DNA from: Silurus meridionalis
Lineage: Eukaryota; Chordata; Actinopteri; Siluriformes; Siluridae
DNA: 64,000 nt
NCBI RefSeq assembly: GCF_014805685.1
Contig: NC_060884.1
Coordinates: 14,428,856-14,492,855, forward strand
Reading direction: 5' to 3'
The notes under the pieces are model-generated. The model was not told the origin of the DNA and searched no databases. It was given only the letters and a program-made list of their open reading frames with translations. Numbering within the stretch: the first letter of the stretch is position 1; the number at the start of each line of letters is the position of its first letter. The position numbers and the translations under genes are program-made. Below are positions 1 through 11,764 of the stretch, piece after piece.

Positions 1-37
1 TGGGAGCACCGCATCCTAACCACTAGACCACCAGGGA
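1..37 (-). tRNA. tRNA-Glu-like sequence, truncated by window edge
   Basis: On the minus strand the sequence from 37 down to 1 matches the 5' half of a eukaryotic tRNA-Glu: acceptor start TCCCTGG, the D-arm A-box stretch GTCTAGTGGTTAGGA, and a CTC triplet at positions 6-4 where the Glu anticodon should lie. The 3' half (T arm, B box) is outside the window. It could be a true tRNA-Glu gene or the head of a tRNA-Glu-derived SINE. No oligo-T terminator can be assessed. Confidence 0.55.
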
Positions 38-1751
38 ACCTACCACCATTTATTTATACTTAACCATATTATACCATTTTTATGCTGTTTTTTGCAACTC
101 TCAACTGCTGCTACTGCTGTTTTTTGCACTGCATTGTGTTAGTTTACATATACTCTTGTTATAATCTTTATAGTTCTCTTTGCACAGCACTGTATATTCA
201 GAGTATACAGTAGGTTTACTGATTGGCCGTATCTTGTTTTATGTGTATTGTCCCACACTGTCTTGTGTTGTCTGTCTGTACTATCTGTCGGTACTAATAG
301 AATTTTTGTGTAACTTAATTAAGTAAACCCATTGATGACTTGTTGAACATATGACTTGTGAAAAGAGGGCGCTATACACAATAATACATACAAAATTTGT
401 GTCTCTGGCTGAAGCATTTTGACTGTGTGTGGACAGAAAAAAGCATAGATCATGAACAACCTTATGTCTTTCGGTGTACAATGGAACTAGCACTGAAGGT
501 CCAATGTTTTCCCTGTCTTGCAATGCTGCCTGATGTTAAAGAAGGAACAGCCAGAACTAAGATTTGGAAATGTCTGAAGCAGAATTCAACAACCACACAT
601 TCACAATTTATACATTCACCTTTTGTACGTTTAACAAGGATATAGGGGTTAACCAAAAATCTTAAATTTGGACTCCCTCAGACTTCCACTGTCATCAGAC
701 TGTGTTCCACTGATCTAAAGTCCATTTCCTTGTGCTTCTTGTATTACAAGCCACAGTAATTTGCGTGTTGTATTGCAATGTGTTGGATGTGTGGGTTTGT
801 ATGTGTGCAGGTGCCATTTCAAACTCTAATAGAGGCCTTCTTTGCACTCCAGGTTAATGAAGCCGTGCCCACCTCCTGTAGATGACCTCACCAGGAGGCG
901 GCCGTATAAAGTGTTTCGTGTTTTGTGATTAAATTTGAATTTACCTACGCCTGTTCCGACTTCGAGTTTGCCCTGTACTGTTTTTGCGTCTTGGAGAGCT
1001 GATTGTAAATACTTTCTGTACTAAATCAGTTGTAAATATATGTACATATGTGTGTTGTCATGCTCACTGGTAGTAAGGCTGTGGCTGCCATTTGTGTTGG
1101 GTGTGGGTTTCTTGCCTGTTTTTGATGAGATACTGACTTATGCAGTCTCCTCTGACCAGTGGATGTTGAAATATGTCTGAAATATGAAATACTTGAACCC
1201 TGAGAAGTGTTTATGTAAATCAGTGGTTTCTGAGGCCAGTAATTTTGATAAACTAATTGTTCACAACAGAGGTAGCTACTGGTCCTCCTTTCTATGGACA
1301 GTCCTCATGAGAGCCTTTTTAATCATAGTGGTTGATGGTTTTGGAGAATGTGCTTGGCAATATTTTTAAAGTTCTTATGATTTTTCGGAATGACTAAACT
1401 TAATTTCTTAAAGTGATAGACTGTCTTTTCTACTTACTAAACTACAAGTGTTTTTTGCTATAATATGGATTTGTACACTAGTTGTGGTCACCTTTTCCTT
1501 GCACAAGAAAACTGATGGTCTAAAGCATAAAGAAGGGAACCAATGTCACAAACTATCTCTCGACAAGGCACACCTGTGAATTGATAAACATTCCGGGACA
1601 CAATCTCGAATTTGATAATAGAATGCAATGGGTTTGCCAAACTGTCATCAAAGCTAAATATAGCTACTTTGTATAAGCTAAAAAAGAAAGCATTTTCACA
1701 TATTCGCTTTTGTTTACTACATAATTCCACACATGTATGGCATCTTTAATA
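38..1751. other. AT-rich sequence without a recognised gene
   Basis: I see no coding region here. All open frames are short and lack recognisable motifs. A small GC-richer island at about 840-1000 has a TATAAA at 904-909 followed by an ATTAAA near 928, which resembles a short LTR or promoter remnant, but no terminal repeats or target duplication were found. Confidence 0.4.
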
Positions 1752-1759
1752 GTTTAGAC

Positions 1760-1933
1760 CAGTGGTCCCCAACCCCTGAGCCGCGGACCGGCACCAGTCC
1801 ATTGGTCAATTGGTACCTTGGAAAATTTTTATTTTATTTTGTTGTGAAAATATTGTCTGACATAAAACCGGTCCGTGAAAATATTGTACGACAATAATCC
1901 GGTCCGTGGCGCAAAAAAGGTTAAGGACCACTG
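1760..1933. mobile_element. hAT-type MITE with perfect 8-bp target duplication
   Basis: The 174-bp element starts CAGTGGTCCCCAACC and ends with the imperfect inverted copy GGTTAAGGACCACTG. It is flanked by the perfect 8-bp direct repeat GTTTAGAC at 1752-1759 and 1934-1941. Eight-bp target duplications with CAG...CTG ends are the hallmark of hAT transposons. There is no coding capacity, so it was mobilised in trans. A relative lies at 61902-62008 in the opposite orientation. Confidence 0.85.
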
Positions 1934-2079
1934 GTTTAGACGTCTTCAGTATTAATATACAATGTTGAAAGGAAAAAAAAAGAAAAACCACTGAAGGAGA
2001 AGGTTTGTTCAGACTTTTGACTGGTTCTGTATTTCTGTACATTTGAACTATCATAGTTTAATTGTTGATTTTTGTGGCT

Positions 2080-2960
2080 TGGTTCCCCAATGGAAAGAGA
2101 CACTGCGTCAGCAATGCTTTGAGAACACATCTGCGTTACCACGCTCTGAACTATGAATGTCACTGGCTAGGTTGACGTCATGACCAGGAAGCTATAAAAA
2201 GACATGCCGTGGAGACAGAGCTAGCTTCAAAATATAAAGGAAGTGCTCGCAGGGATGCAGGGAGTGTGGAACCGAGACGCCACTTCTCGTTACTTTGGGG
2301 AACCAGAGTTACATGCGTAACTTAGAGACGTTCCCATTCGGGGACTCGAGCTGCGTCAAATCCGCTTTGAAAACAAGTGTACAATACCACCAGACTGACC
2401 AGTCCCTGCCTAGTGTGGATGAGCACAGCTAGACCAAAGGACAGAGGGGCTGGGAGTGGCACTAATATCAAGGCTGTAAGACCAGATGAAGGTCAGCTGG
2501 GGCCTTAGAGGCCGCTACACTCAGGGTAGAGTGAGCTCCAAAGAGGACTCATAAGCGGAGGAGATAGCATCCACAATCCACCTACTGAGGGTATGCTGTC
2601 CCCCATGGGGCAGTCCTGTGGACGTATGTGTCCAGTGCTTGCATTGAACAAACCCAAATAAGCTTCTCCTGGTCTGGGGCTTGAAAGGGAGGAGAAGAGA
2701 ACGCATGGAGCATGACTGGTGAGGGAGGCATCTGTTGTTAGCTTTAAGTGATGACAAGGAGCCCAAAAACATGGGGCCCTGTGACAGGAATCCGGGTTTT
2801 TTCCACATGTCTGAGGCCCGTTTGGCTCGCCGTGTGACCTTCATCATGCAGAGCATTGCCTCTCCTGGAAAACCCTCTGGTCCTGAGCCACCACTGCAGG
2901 GATCTCAAGTATAGGAGGCCAAGTGGTTCCACATTGGAAACAGCTGCCATCAGACCCCAA
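2080..2960 (-). mobile_element. DIRS1-like retrotransposon fragment (RT tail, recombinase tail, terminal repeat)
   Basis: The minus strand reads, in element order: a reverse transcriptase/RNase H segment (2950-2744, containing AAVSNVEPLGLLYLRSLQWW), a tyrosine-recombinase C-terminal segment (about 2700-2500, containing TLSRWIVDAISSAYESS), then the terminal repeat (about 2360-2080). Gag, most of RT and the recombinase N-terminus are missing, and the joins are out of frame. The recombinase frame shifts just before the HxxR box. In the corrected frame that box reads HSTL, without the catalytic arginine. Similar segments recur at 33.4, 37, 41.2, 51.5 and 62 kb. Confidence 0.8.
2173..2200 (+). promoter_or_regulatory. 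CRE plus TATA module in DIRS terminal repeat
   Basis: A palindromic TGACGTCA (2173-2180), the consensus cAMP-response element, is followed 12 bp later by TATAAAAA (2193-2200). The same spacing and intervening GACCAGGAAG are seen in the DIRS ends at 33513 and 51607. In this fragment the module points rightwards, into the element and antisense to its coding strand. Promoter function is inferred from motifs only. Confidence 0.5.
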
Positions 2961-3381
2961 TCCTGCTGTTATGGGGTACACCCTGGAAAGTTACATGCTG
3001 CATACATGTTTAAACAGGATCAAGGGAATCCATTAATAAGGCTATTTAAATTGTCAAAAATATGGCAATAATATCCTGGTTTGATTCTAAGGCAATTTGA
3101 AGAGAGCAAAGAATTACCCTGCACATGTAGTGGTGAAAGAGAAAGAAAAAGAGAGAGAGTTTATTAAATGTAATGTATTTATGAAGTGTTATTTGCACCA
3201 AAATAAATTTTTGCTTTTGAAACACACACAGGGTTTGTTATTTTGAACAGCAAACATAATTTCTAGATGGCCCAATAGGGTGCAAATGAAAATATATAAT
3301 TTTTTTTACAACATGCAAACAGTATGATAGACCCAGCAACTTCTGCACCACCAAAAAAAAAGTACATTTATCAGGAAAGTG

Positions 3382-3383
<2 letters not shown>

Positions 3384-3419
<36 letters not shown>
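3384..3419. repeat. (GA)n microsatellite
   Basis: Uninterrupted GA dinucleotides, 18 units. Confidence 0.97.
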
Positions 3420-3422
<3 letters not shown>

Positions 3423-3712
3423 TTAATTGTGTTACATGTGCCCTGCTTGTGAAAAATCCCAAAGCCTCACTAAGCTTTTACTCTTCTTGTGCCGATTGAA
3501 TAATCTTAAATGATGTGCAGTACTATTTCAAGAAGTCCCTAAGCCCATGTTCTAACTATTTAAGCATTTAATTGTGCATTTTTATAGGATGTAAGTAAAA
3601 GTAATTTCTTACTTACTTGAGCTCAGAATGGCAGCTGGGGCTGAGGTGTTAGATCACTTTGCAAGATATATTAAAAAGGAACTCTGTACAAATTGCAACT
3701 AAATAAACAATT

Positions 3713-3715
3713 AAT

Positions 3716-3777
<62 letters not shown>
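3713..3777. repeat. poly-A followed by (AT)n microsatellite
   Basis: An A-rich run (about 3713-3730) leads directly into about 23 AT units (3731-3777). A poly-A plus dinucleotide tract like this can mark the tail of an old retroposon, but no body was recognised upstream. Confidence 0.95.
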
Positions 3778-3779
<2 letters not shown>

Positions 3780-6700
3780 GTATATATGTATATGTGTATG
3801 TATTCTGGCCATGAATTTATCATGTTTGTGTGGACAAAACATTATGCAGAATTTAAGGATTGTTGGAGTGGACCTAAATCACTATAACGTTAAATAATAA
3901 TAATAAAACATTTTTTTTACCATTTTTGCTTTTATCTACTTCATCATTAATTTGCCTAAAGCAAATAAAGAGCAAAGCGTATTTCAGCATGTGCCTCAGC
4001 ATTTACAACAGTGCCACTGGTATTTTATAAGGTCACAGGTGCCCTGCTATGACAATATTGCAGAAGTGCCTCATCAGAGTAGCTACAGATATTTTATTTA
4101 AGCAAAACAGGAGCATCCAACATAAGGCTAAAACCATGTAGTTAAATAAATGTAATCATGCATAAAATCTTGCATAGTTAGATTAAATAAGTAGTCCTTT
4201 GTCCTTTTTTTGGGGTAAAAAATACTGGGGACCAGGTATTTGCATATTCTTCACTGCATTACATTGGTTCTTCTATCTATCCATCCATCCATTCTTGTCA
4301 CTGGTATATTTCTGCCTAGACTTAAATCAAACCATAAATCAAATATAGACAAAAATAATTTAAACCAAACATTCCTCCATGTTGAAATCTCATGGACCTT
4401 TTGACCTTTGCACACATAAATGTTTAATTAATTTTTTTCCACGTTTGAAATAATGAATGATCGTTAAGTTCTTTGTTTGATTCCTCTCAGAGGTGACAGT
4501 GCAATGGACTGACATGTCCATTCTCTGTAGTGCTGTATCTTTCAAGAAACCAATATCGGCAAAATGGAGTAATTAGATATTGACTGCTTATTTAGGACCA
4601 TGGTTTTAAATCCAGTGACAGTCTGCAAATGTGCTTTTTTTCTTTACTAAATTAGTGACCGCATTATATTAGCTTAGTGAATAATAATGAGTGTGATATT
4701 TAATTACAAAGTATTTACAGTCAAAATAAAAATATTTATCACTCATCCAAATGTCATACTAGGCATGGCATACTTTAGCACAGTTTTATTCAAAGATCCA
4801 GCATCATGGGAAAACAATATGTCCTACTTTTAGGGAGAGGAAGTATGCCTACTAAACATTAAAAGACAGCTTGAAAGGGAGTAATTTATAGAATTATAAA
4901 CTTGCAGAGCATGGCTTAGTAAAAGGCCTTTTTATATATTTTACCCATATGTATAGATTTTTCAAATGCCATTTAGATAGGAGAATTAAGAAAATAACTT
5001 TTGGTAAGAACAAATACTGTATATAAACAAAAACTATTCTAAATGGCTATCATGCCACTGCCATATTTCCCAAAGGGCTATCAGATTTCACCATATAATA
5101 ACATGCCTGACCTGAATTCGATTTCTCATAACAAACAGCTACTATCATGTTCAAGTTTACTTGACTATTGATCACACACAGCTGGACTCAATCATGGACA
5201 CACAAAAACATCCCATAGTTACAATCAAATCAATGCAAAGTCTCGCTTTGAGTATACTCTTAACACAAAAGTTTCTGGCTTTTGATTTCTGCTGTTTTGG
5301 TTATTAATTTGGATTTGTTCATCTTTTGCAATAAATTCTGCTTGCACTTAGAATCATCACAGTCACCTGCCATAAGCACATGCAGGACTCGCAAAAAGGA
5401 TGAAAATTGTTGTTTTCCTTTAGCTTAATTAATGCTTTGTTTTATCGAGGGAACTGGTTTGGTTCAAACCAGATGGATCAAAATGACTATCCCAGAAGTA
5501 CCAGATGCTATACATGACACAGCCCCATCGTGAAGGCTTACAGGGGAGAAGATAATAGCCCTAGTGGGCTTTGTCTCTTATTTTCTGTTAAGTTTGGTCT
5601 TTTTGTGTAATTAAAAGTGAATGCCCAAAAGAATGGACAAACAAATTTGAAGCTGTGCAGAAGGTGTGCATACCAATACCCATTAATCAGTTCTCAAATA
5701 AAGCCCTGCAGAAGTCATATGGTATAAATTATTTATTTACCTTTTTTTTTATTATTTAAAATTTTAGTAAGACCTTGATTCAGAGAGGACAGTGAAAAAT
5801 ATTTAAAATTATTTTGCATGATTTGCAATTAAAATGCAATGACACTCACAAAGTTGACATTGTATGTAGACTCAGTTTTGAGTAAACAATTCATTATTCA
5901 GAATTTTTTTTTAATATAATTACAGTTACAAACTCTACTGTTAGAACTAGTTTCAGTCTTATGTCGGTGTATGCTTTGTTTATATTTTAATGTATATTTT
6001 AGTATCATTCACTGCACTTATGTACTTCTTTTATTAAAACAAAAGTAATGCTATTTCTATATTTGTACTATTAATACTTTTAAATATACTTTTTGATCTC
6101 TAAATAAAAACTGAGCTTGAATGAATGTCCTTTCACTAACCAAAAATCGTGCCTGTGATTTTGCAAACTCTAAACTGAGCGTATAAATGATTTAATGACT
6201 ATGACAGTGTGTATGTCTGAATGGTGTGCTGCTTTGGTCTGATCCTATCCAGGGTCTATTCCTGCTTTGTGACCAGGACCTATTATTACAAAAATACAAA
6301 CTTGTGCACATTTATTTACAGCAGAAATTCTATTGACTAATTTAGTGCATGACAAATATGGTTTGTGAAACAGTGCTATAGCCACTGTTTAAATAAAGTT
6401 TAACTGTAGGTGTTAGAGTTAAATCTCATTTCAGTCTCAAGTTATATTCATACTATATATATCGAGTTTTGATGAAAAACAAAAATTAATCTGATTATCA
6501 TCAGTAGCAGCAATTTTGGTGATATTACTTTTTGTTAGAGAATATTATGAAAAATGGTTAAGGCAATTGAGCTAATAATAGACAGAACATCTGGAAATGC
6601 AAATTTAATACATCAGTAAAGAAACATTTCAGAAAACAGTTTTTGATGAACTGTATTCATTCTGGATTTACTCTGTATTTAGAGTTGTACAAGGACATAA

Positions 6701-6890
6701 CACAAGCTCACCCTGTTTTGAGAAACAACTGCATGTTGATACCAAACCTTCCTGCTATACCATAAAAATATCTACTCTGACTACATACAGGTGCATCTCA
6801 ATAAATTAGAATATCATTGAAAAGTTTATTTAGTTTAGTAATTTTTTACAAAACCGTATATTATATAGATTCCTCATACACAGACTGATA

Positions 6891-8505
6891 CAGTGCCCTC
6901 CACAATTATTGGCACCCCTGTTTAAGATGTGGTCGTGGACTTCTAAAAATTCTCCTTTTTTTTGAAAACAACATAGAACCCAAATGCAAAAAAAGAGAAA
7001 AATCCAACCTTTTATTTAAGTACATTACTTTGGTGGTAAAAAAATCACACATTTAGAAAAAAAAAAACAAACTTGAAATCATGCCACAATTATTGGCACC
7101 CCTGATGTTAATACTTTGTACAACCTCCTTTTGCCAACAAGACAGCACTTAATCTCCTCCTATAACATTTCACAAGATTGGAGAACACAGAGAGAGGATT
7201 TTGACCATTCTTCTTTGCACAATCTTTCTAGATCATCCAGTGTCCTGGGTCCTCTCTTATGCACTCTTCTCTTTAGCTCGCCCCACAGGTTTTCGATTGG
7301 GTTGAGGTCTGGGGACTGAGATGGCCATGGGAGGACCTTGAGTTTGTGACTGCTGAACCACTTTTGTGTAGATTTTGCCACATGTTTTGGATCATTATCC
7401 TGCTGAAAGACCCAATGACGACCCATCTTCAGCTTTCTGGCAGAGGCCATCAGGTTTTTATTTAAAATATCCTGGTACTTCAAAGCGTTCATAATGCCAT
7501 GCACCCTAACAAGGTTCCCAGGGCCTTTGGAAGAGAAACAGGCCCACAGCATCACAGATCCTCCACCATACTTCACGGTGGGCATGAGGTGCTTTTCGGC
7601 ATACTCATCTTTTGTTTTACGCCAGACCCACTTAGAGTGTTTGTTGCCAAAAAGCTCAATCTTAGTCTCATCTGACCAAAGCACACGATCCCAGTTGAAG
7701 TCCCAGTACCGCTTAGCAAACTCCAGACGTTTACGTTTGTGAGTGTTAGTGAGAAAAGGCTTTTTCCTTGCATGCCTCCCAAACAGCTTGTTGGCATGTA
7801 GAGAGCGTCTGATGGTTGTTTTGGAGACTCTGTGACCCCAAGATGCCACTCTTTGATGCAATTCTGTGACGGTGAGCTTGGGAAATTTTTTTACTTCTCT
7901 TACCATCCTCCTCACTGTGCGTTGTGGCAAGATAAACTTGGGACCTCTTCCAGCCTTGTTTGTCACTGTTCCAGTTGTTTTAAACTTCTTAATGATTCCT
8001 CTGACTGTAGATACCGGCAAGTTAAGGCGAGTGGCTATTTTCTTGTAGCCATTGCCTGACTTATGAAGGTCGACACACATCTGCCTTACTTGAATGGTGT
8101 GTTCTCTTGTCTTTGCCATGTTGACAAATGGGTAAGAGAATTAGGCCTCTGTGTCACGTCATATTTATACCCCAGGGAAACAGGAAATCATGAATTACTA
8201 ATTAAAAGTCCCTAGATACCCTGACCAACCTTAGCAACTACAGAAAAATATATATAAAAAAAAAACAATTAAATTTTTCAGAGGAATTGTTAGGGGTGCC
8301 AATAATTGTGGGACACATGATTTCAAGGTTTTTTTTTTTCTAAATGTATGATTTTTTTTACCACCAAAGTTATGTACTTAAATGAAAGGTTCGATTTTTC
8401 TCTTTTTTTGCATTTGGGTTCTGTGTTGTTTTAAAAAAAAGGAGAATTTTTAGAAGTCCACGACCACATCTTAAACAGGGGTGCCAATAATTGTGGAGGG
8501 CACTG
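6891..8505 (-). mobile_element. Tc1-like transposon, IR/DR type, nearly complete
   Basis: The 1,615-bp element begins CAGTGCCCTCCACAATTATT at 6891 and ends with its inverted copy at 8505. TA target duplications lie at 6889-6890 and 8506-8507. Each terminal inverted repeat is about 215 bp and carries a second copy of the CACAATTATTGGCACCCCTG motif at its inner edge (about 7083-7104 and 8294-8316). That is the IR/DR layout used by Sleeping Beauty-type Tc1 elements, with two transposase-binding sites per end. It sits inside the left arm of the older element at 6788-9428. Confidence 0.93.
7108..8119 (-). pseudogene. Tc1-like transposase, intact DDE core, C-terminal frameshift
   Basis: This encodes the cut-and-paste transposase of the surrounding element. 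The open frame runs 319 residues from ATG at 8119. Residues 1-110 form the paired-like helix-turn-helix DNA-binding domain, with a GRGPKF linker near 57-62 and a basic, NLS-like stretch near 104-121. The catalytic triad is visible as D150 (LWSDETK), D241 (FQQDNDPKH) and E276 (NPIENLW), giving DD34E. After EEWSK (about residue 307) the reading frame slips: the expected C-terminal residues (YRRRLSAV...KGGCTKY and a stop at 7108-7110) continue in another frame, consistent with a 2-nt deletion near 7190-7200. Family members are about 340 residues. This is the only lesion I can see. It may still make a protein lacking the last 30 or so residues, and activity is unknown. Confidence 0.9.
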
Positions 8506-8557
8506 TATATTTCAAGTGTTTATTTGTTTTACTTTTTAATTGTTTAATACTTGGTAG

Positions 8558-9105
8558 GGGCTCTTTTGCTTTAATTATTGCCTCAATTCGGTGTGGCATG
8601 GAGGTGATCAGTTTGTGGCACTGCTGGAGTGGTATAGAAGCCCAGGTTTCTTTGACGGTGGCCTTCAGCTCATTTGCATTTTTTGGTCTCTTGTTTCTCA
8701 TTTTTCTTTTGACAATACCCCATAGATTATCTATTATCTGAGCAAAAGTCCAGTCCTTTTTGTACTTTGCCCAGGTAAGACACCTCTGACATTGTCTCTG
8801 GTTCAGGAGTGGCTTGACACAAGGAAGGTGTCAGTTGTAGCCCATGGTCTTAGCTTGGTGGCTCTTGAAGCACTGACTCCAGCTGCAGTCCTCTCCACCA
8901 AATTCTTGAATTGGGCTTCGTTTAACCTTTTTTTTATCACATGTTTTCCTTCCATTCAACTTTCCATTAATGTGCTTGGATACAGCACTCTGTGAACAGC
9001 CAGCTGTTTTAGCGATGACCTTTTGTGTCTTTTTGGTGTCCTACATGTGCAGGGTATCAATGATCATCTTCTGTACAACTGTCAAGTCAGCAGTCTTCCC
9101 CCATG
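8558..9105 (-). pseudogene. Tc1-like transposase remnant lacking its catalytic core
   Basis: On the minus strand the N-terminal region is traceable from about 9103 (an extra G at the start codon shifts the frame), with KTADLTVVQK, then a helix-turn-helix with GCSQSAVSKHINGKL. Stops and shifts follow to about 8755, where WAKYKK is joined directly to the C-terminal part containing IDNLWGIVKRK and TWASIPLQQCHKLITSMPHR (8730-8560). Roughly 130-140 residues holding the first two catalytic aspartates are deleted, and the third acidic residue is D instead of the usual E. It cannot encode an active enzyme. It is a different Tc1 subfamily from the nested element. Confidence 0.85.
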
Positions 9106-9430
9106 ATTGTGTAGACTGAACCAGAATGAGACACCATTTAAAGGCTCAGGGAACATTTGGAGGTGTTTGGATTTAATTAGCTTATTAAAGTGTGACACCA
9201 CGAGTCCCCAATATTAAACTTTTTCACAATATTCTAATTTTCTGAGATACTGAATTTTAGGTTTCAGTAGCTGTAAGCCAAATTAATCAAAATTAAAAGA
9301 AATAAACACTTGAAATATATCAGTCTTTGTGTGATTAATCTATATGATATACAAGTTTCACTTTCTGTATTAAATTGCTAAAATAAATAAACTTTTTAAT
9401 GATATTCTTATTTATTGAGATGCACCTGTA

Positions 9431-11760
9431 TGTGCTACATGCACATAAATTTTTATTGACACACACAGTTTTTGTTATTATTTACCCATGTAGTTTATAC
9501 CAATGGCTTACACCAATCAGTAGCTGCCAACATCTTTTTGAACTGTACGATTTATTTTTAATTTTTAATTTTGGACTGAGATAATGTATTTTGATTTTCT
9601 CTGCATGAGAGTTTAACCCCCAATTTATTCACGGTCTAATTTTTTAAGTGACAGGAGACCCTGGTGATTATCATGTGCTTAGAGAACACTAGTTAAATGT
9701 AGCCTAACTTTCTAGTGCACCTCTATTAACCACCAGGGGGCAATGTTTTAACACCTGGATAACCTATACCGGTATGTCTCAAGGAACTGACTCAACCTTA
9801 GACATTCAGATATGATCGCCTCACTCATTCTATATGCTGAGCTTTATAAAATCTGCAGGGCTATATTAGACACAGTAAAGAACTGAAGCTGCACACTACT
9901 TAGTGCTGCTGATGAGGATGAAACATTCTTTGTAGAGTGACCCATCATGCAAGGACTGGGCTTCTAGCCAGTTTATAAGCAGTGGTAATGACCCATTACC
10001 CTGTGGGACATGCTCATCTCAGACAAGGAAGCACCCTGTGTCTTGACAGATGAAAAACCATTTAGAGAACCAAATAGTTACAGTGTGGCATCAAAACGTA
10101 TGGATAACACTGGATGTGGTAGGGAATATTTTGCAGGTTGACCTTTTGTAGAACAATGTGAAGCCAATAGATGGGACATTCCACTATTAGAGTGTCTTCA
10201 ATAGTCTTCACAAATCAATTTGTTTTCTACTGAGCTGTTAACAGGCCTGAAGATTTGGACAAATATTATTTATTTTTCAGTAAAGGAGCCAAATGTAGCT
10301 GTCGAAACCAAAATAATTTTTTTTTACAATAAAAATCAATAAATATTATTTGCAGTGATTGTCACAGTATGAGTTGATAGTTAAATAAAAGACAGTTGCC
10401 TGGATGAATTCAAGCAGCGATGACTATTTTTTTTAATTATATGGTAAATAGCTTAAAGGACTATTAAAAATTTCGTTTGGCCTCCTGTTCAGGAATGGTC
10501 TTAATTCTGGAACTTCCTTAAATACTAAAATCCTTTTCTTTAGATGGAAAAATAGGTTTAGTTACCAGGCATGTACATTGTTTGACATGGCTTGAATGTA
10601 CTATTATTATTAATTAAAAATAAGCTAATAATTTCACCCTTAATTGATATATGTAACATTTTTACTATATATACAGCCTGCTACACTACATTACTGTGAC
10701 AATGAGTCTGTTATAATGAATGACAATGAGTCTAACAGTAAAAGATTCCCACAACATTCTTACTGATAGTGAGAACAGCACTGGACACCAAGTTCTTTTT
10801 TTTTTTGGCGTAAGTGGATTACTGGAGTTTAAACACTAAAGGCAGTATATGGGAACAGTTAGTGAAAGATGAGGGAATTCATGCAGAAGAAGCAATGTCA
10901 GTCAAGGGCTATTGTCTTGTCCCAGAGGTCTGTTTGGTTCCACTTGCAAAAAAAAATACCTAGAACTGCTCTGGGTGGAAATGTCACTCTTTTGGGCATG
11001 TGTGCTGCTTTGTCAGTGGACAAACAGCTGTACCACTGTTCTGACCTGCTGTGTAATTCACCCCTAGTGAGTCTTATCTTTGAACAAGTAGACTTCACTT
11101 CAGGTGCTTTATATAGCAAGCAAATAGCATTCCTTTAACCTCTGGTGATTTGTCAGAAGGATTCAAGATATCCTAACACATGCTGGAACAACTTAATGGC
11201 CAGAAGCCATCCTAAGTTCCAACAGATTGATGTGCTGTATTTATTTCCAAAGAGAAAACAAATGGTTTGGTGTACATACTCTTTTCATTTAAATAAGAAT
11301 GCATGTCTGTCTGTGTCTCTTTCTTAATTCCATTAGCTGCTAGCAATGGAATATTTCACAGCTGGAAACTGGTGCGCATGGCAAAGATTGCCACGTGTAC
11401 GGCCAAGGATGCCAAATATTGCGACTAATTCTAGCATAATTGCGACAAGTCACACAATCTGCTTTGGCATTAGGATTATTTATTACAAAACATCATAATA
11501 TATTCAATAAATATATCTTGCATATGGTCCTAGTTCCTATTGGAGGCCCGTCAGAAGTTTGAATTTGAATACCTATGTGAAGCAGAATAATATGACCTAC
11601 ACTGTGGCTGCACAGCATAGTTTACTTGATAGCCAGACAGACATTATGACAGGAATTAAAAAAAAGAACTGCTGTCCTTCTTTTGAGTTAAGAAGTACAT
11701 AAGGTAGAAACCATTGTTTTGAGCCTAGGATGTACCCTTAGATTTTGCCTCTGTGCAAAG
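9431..11760. other. AT-rich non-coding stretch
   Basis: No gene, exon or transposon boundary could be supported. The only motif worth noting is a CTCF-like site at 9730-9742. An 89-codon open frame at 10869-11138 has no recognisable domain and is probably chance. Confidence 0.45.
9730..9742 (+). promoter_or_regulatory. CTCF-like motif
   Basis: CCACCAGGGGGCA matches the vertebrate CTCF core well. It lies in otherwise AT-rich unique-looking DNA outside any recognised transposon. A single motif match in 64 kb can be chance, so occupancy is unproven. Confidence 0.35.
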
Positions 11761-11764
11761 AAAA

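Larger units (their letters stand above)
2961..6787. other. AT-rich non-coding stretch with microsatellites
   Basis: No gene or exon is supported. It contains (GA)n and (AT)n tracts listed separately and several A/T runs. I saw no conserved motif or element boundary elsewhere in it. Confidence 0.5.
6788..9428 (-). mobile_element. Outer Tc1-like transposon, internally deleted, carrying a nested Tc1 insertion
   Basis: The left end CAGGTGCATCTCAATAAATT (from 6788) is repeated inverted at the right end (to 9428). The inverted match continues for about 130 bp, and TA dinucleotides flank both ends (6786-6787, 9429-9430). Removing the nested element at 6891-8505 and one TA leaves about 1.02 kb, too short for a full Tc1-like transposon of about 1.6 kb. 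The left inverted repeat is interrupted by the nested element, and the right copy shows the uninterrupted sequence. The coding remnant is on the minus strand (8558-9105). Confidence 0.88.

Noticed and set aside
362..375. AGAGGGCGCTAT as a second CTCF-like site
   Set aside because: It lacks the CCA half of the consensus. Chance match is likely.
10869..11138. 89-codon plus-strand open frame
   Set aside because: No motif, start context or splice signals stand out, and an overlapping open frame exists on the other strand. Treated as chance.
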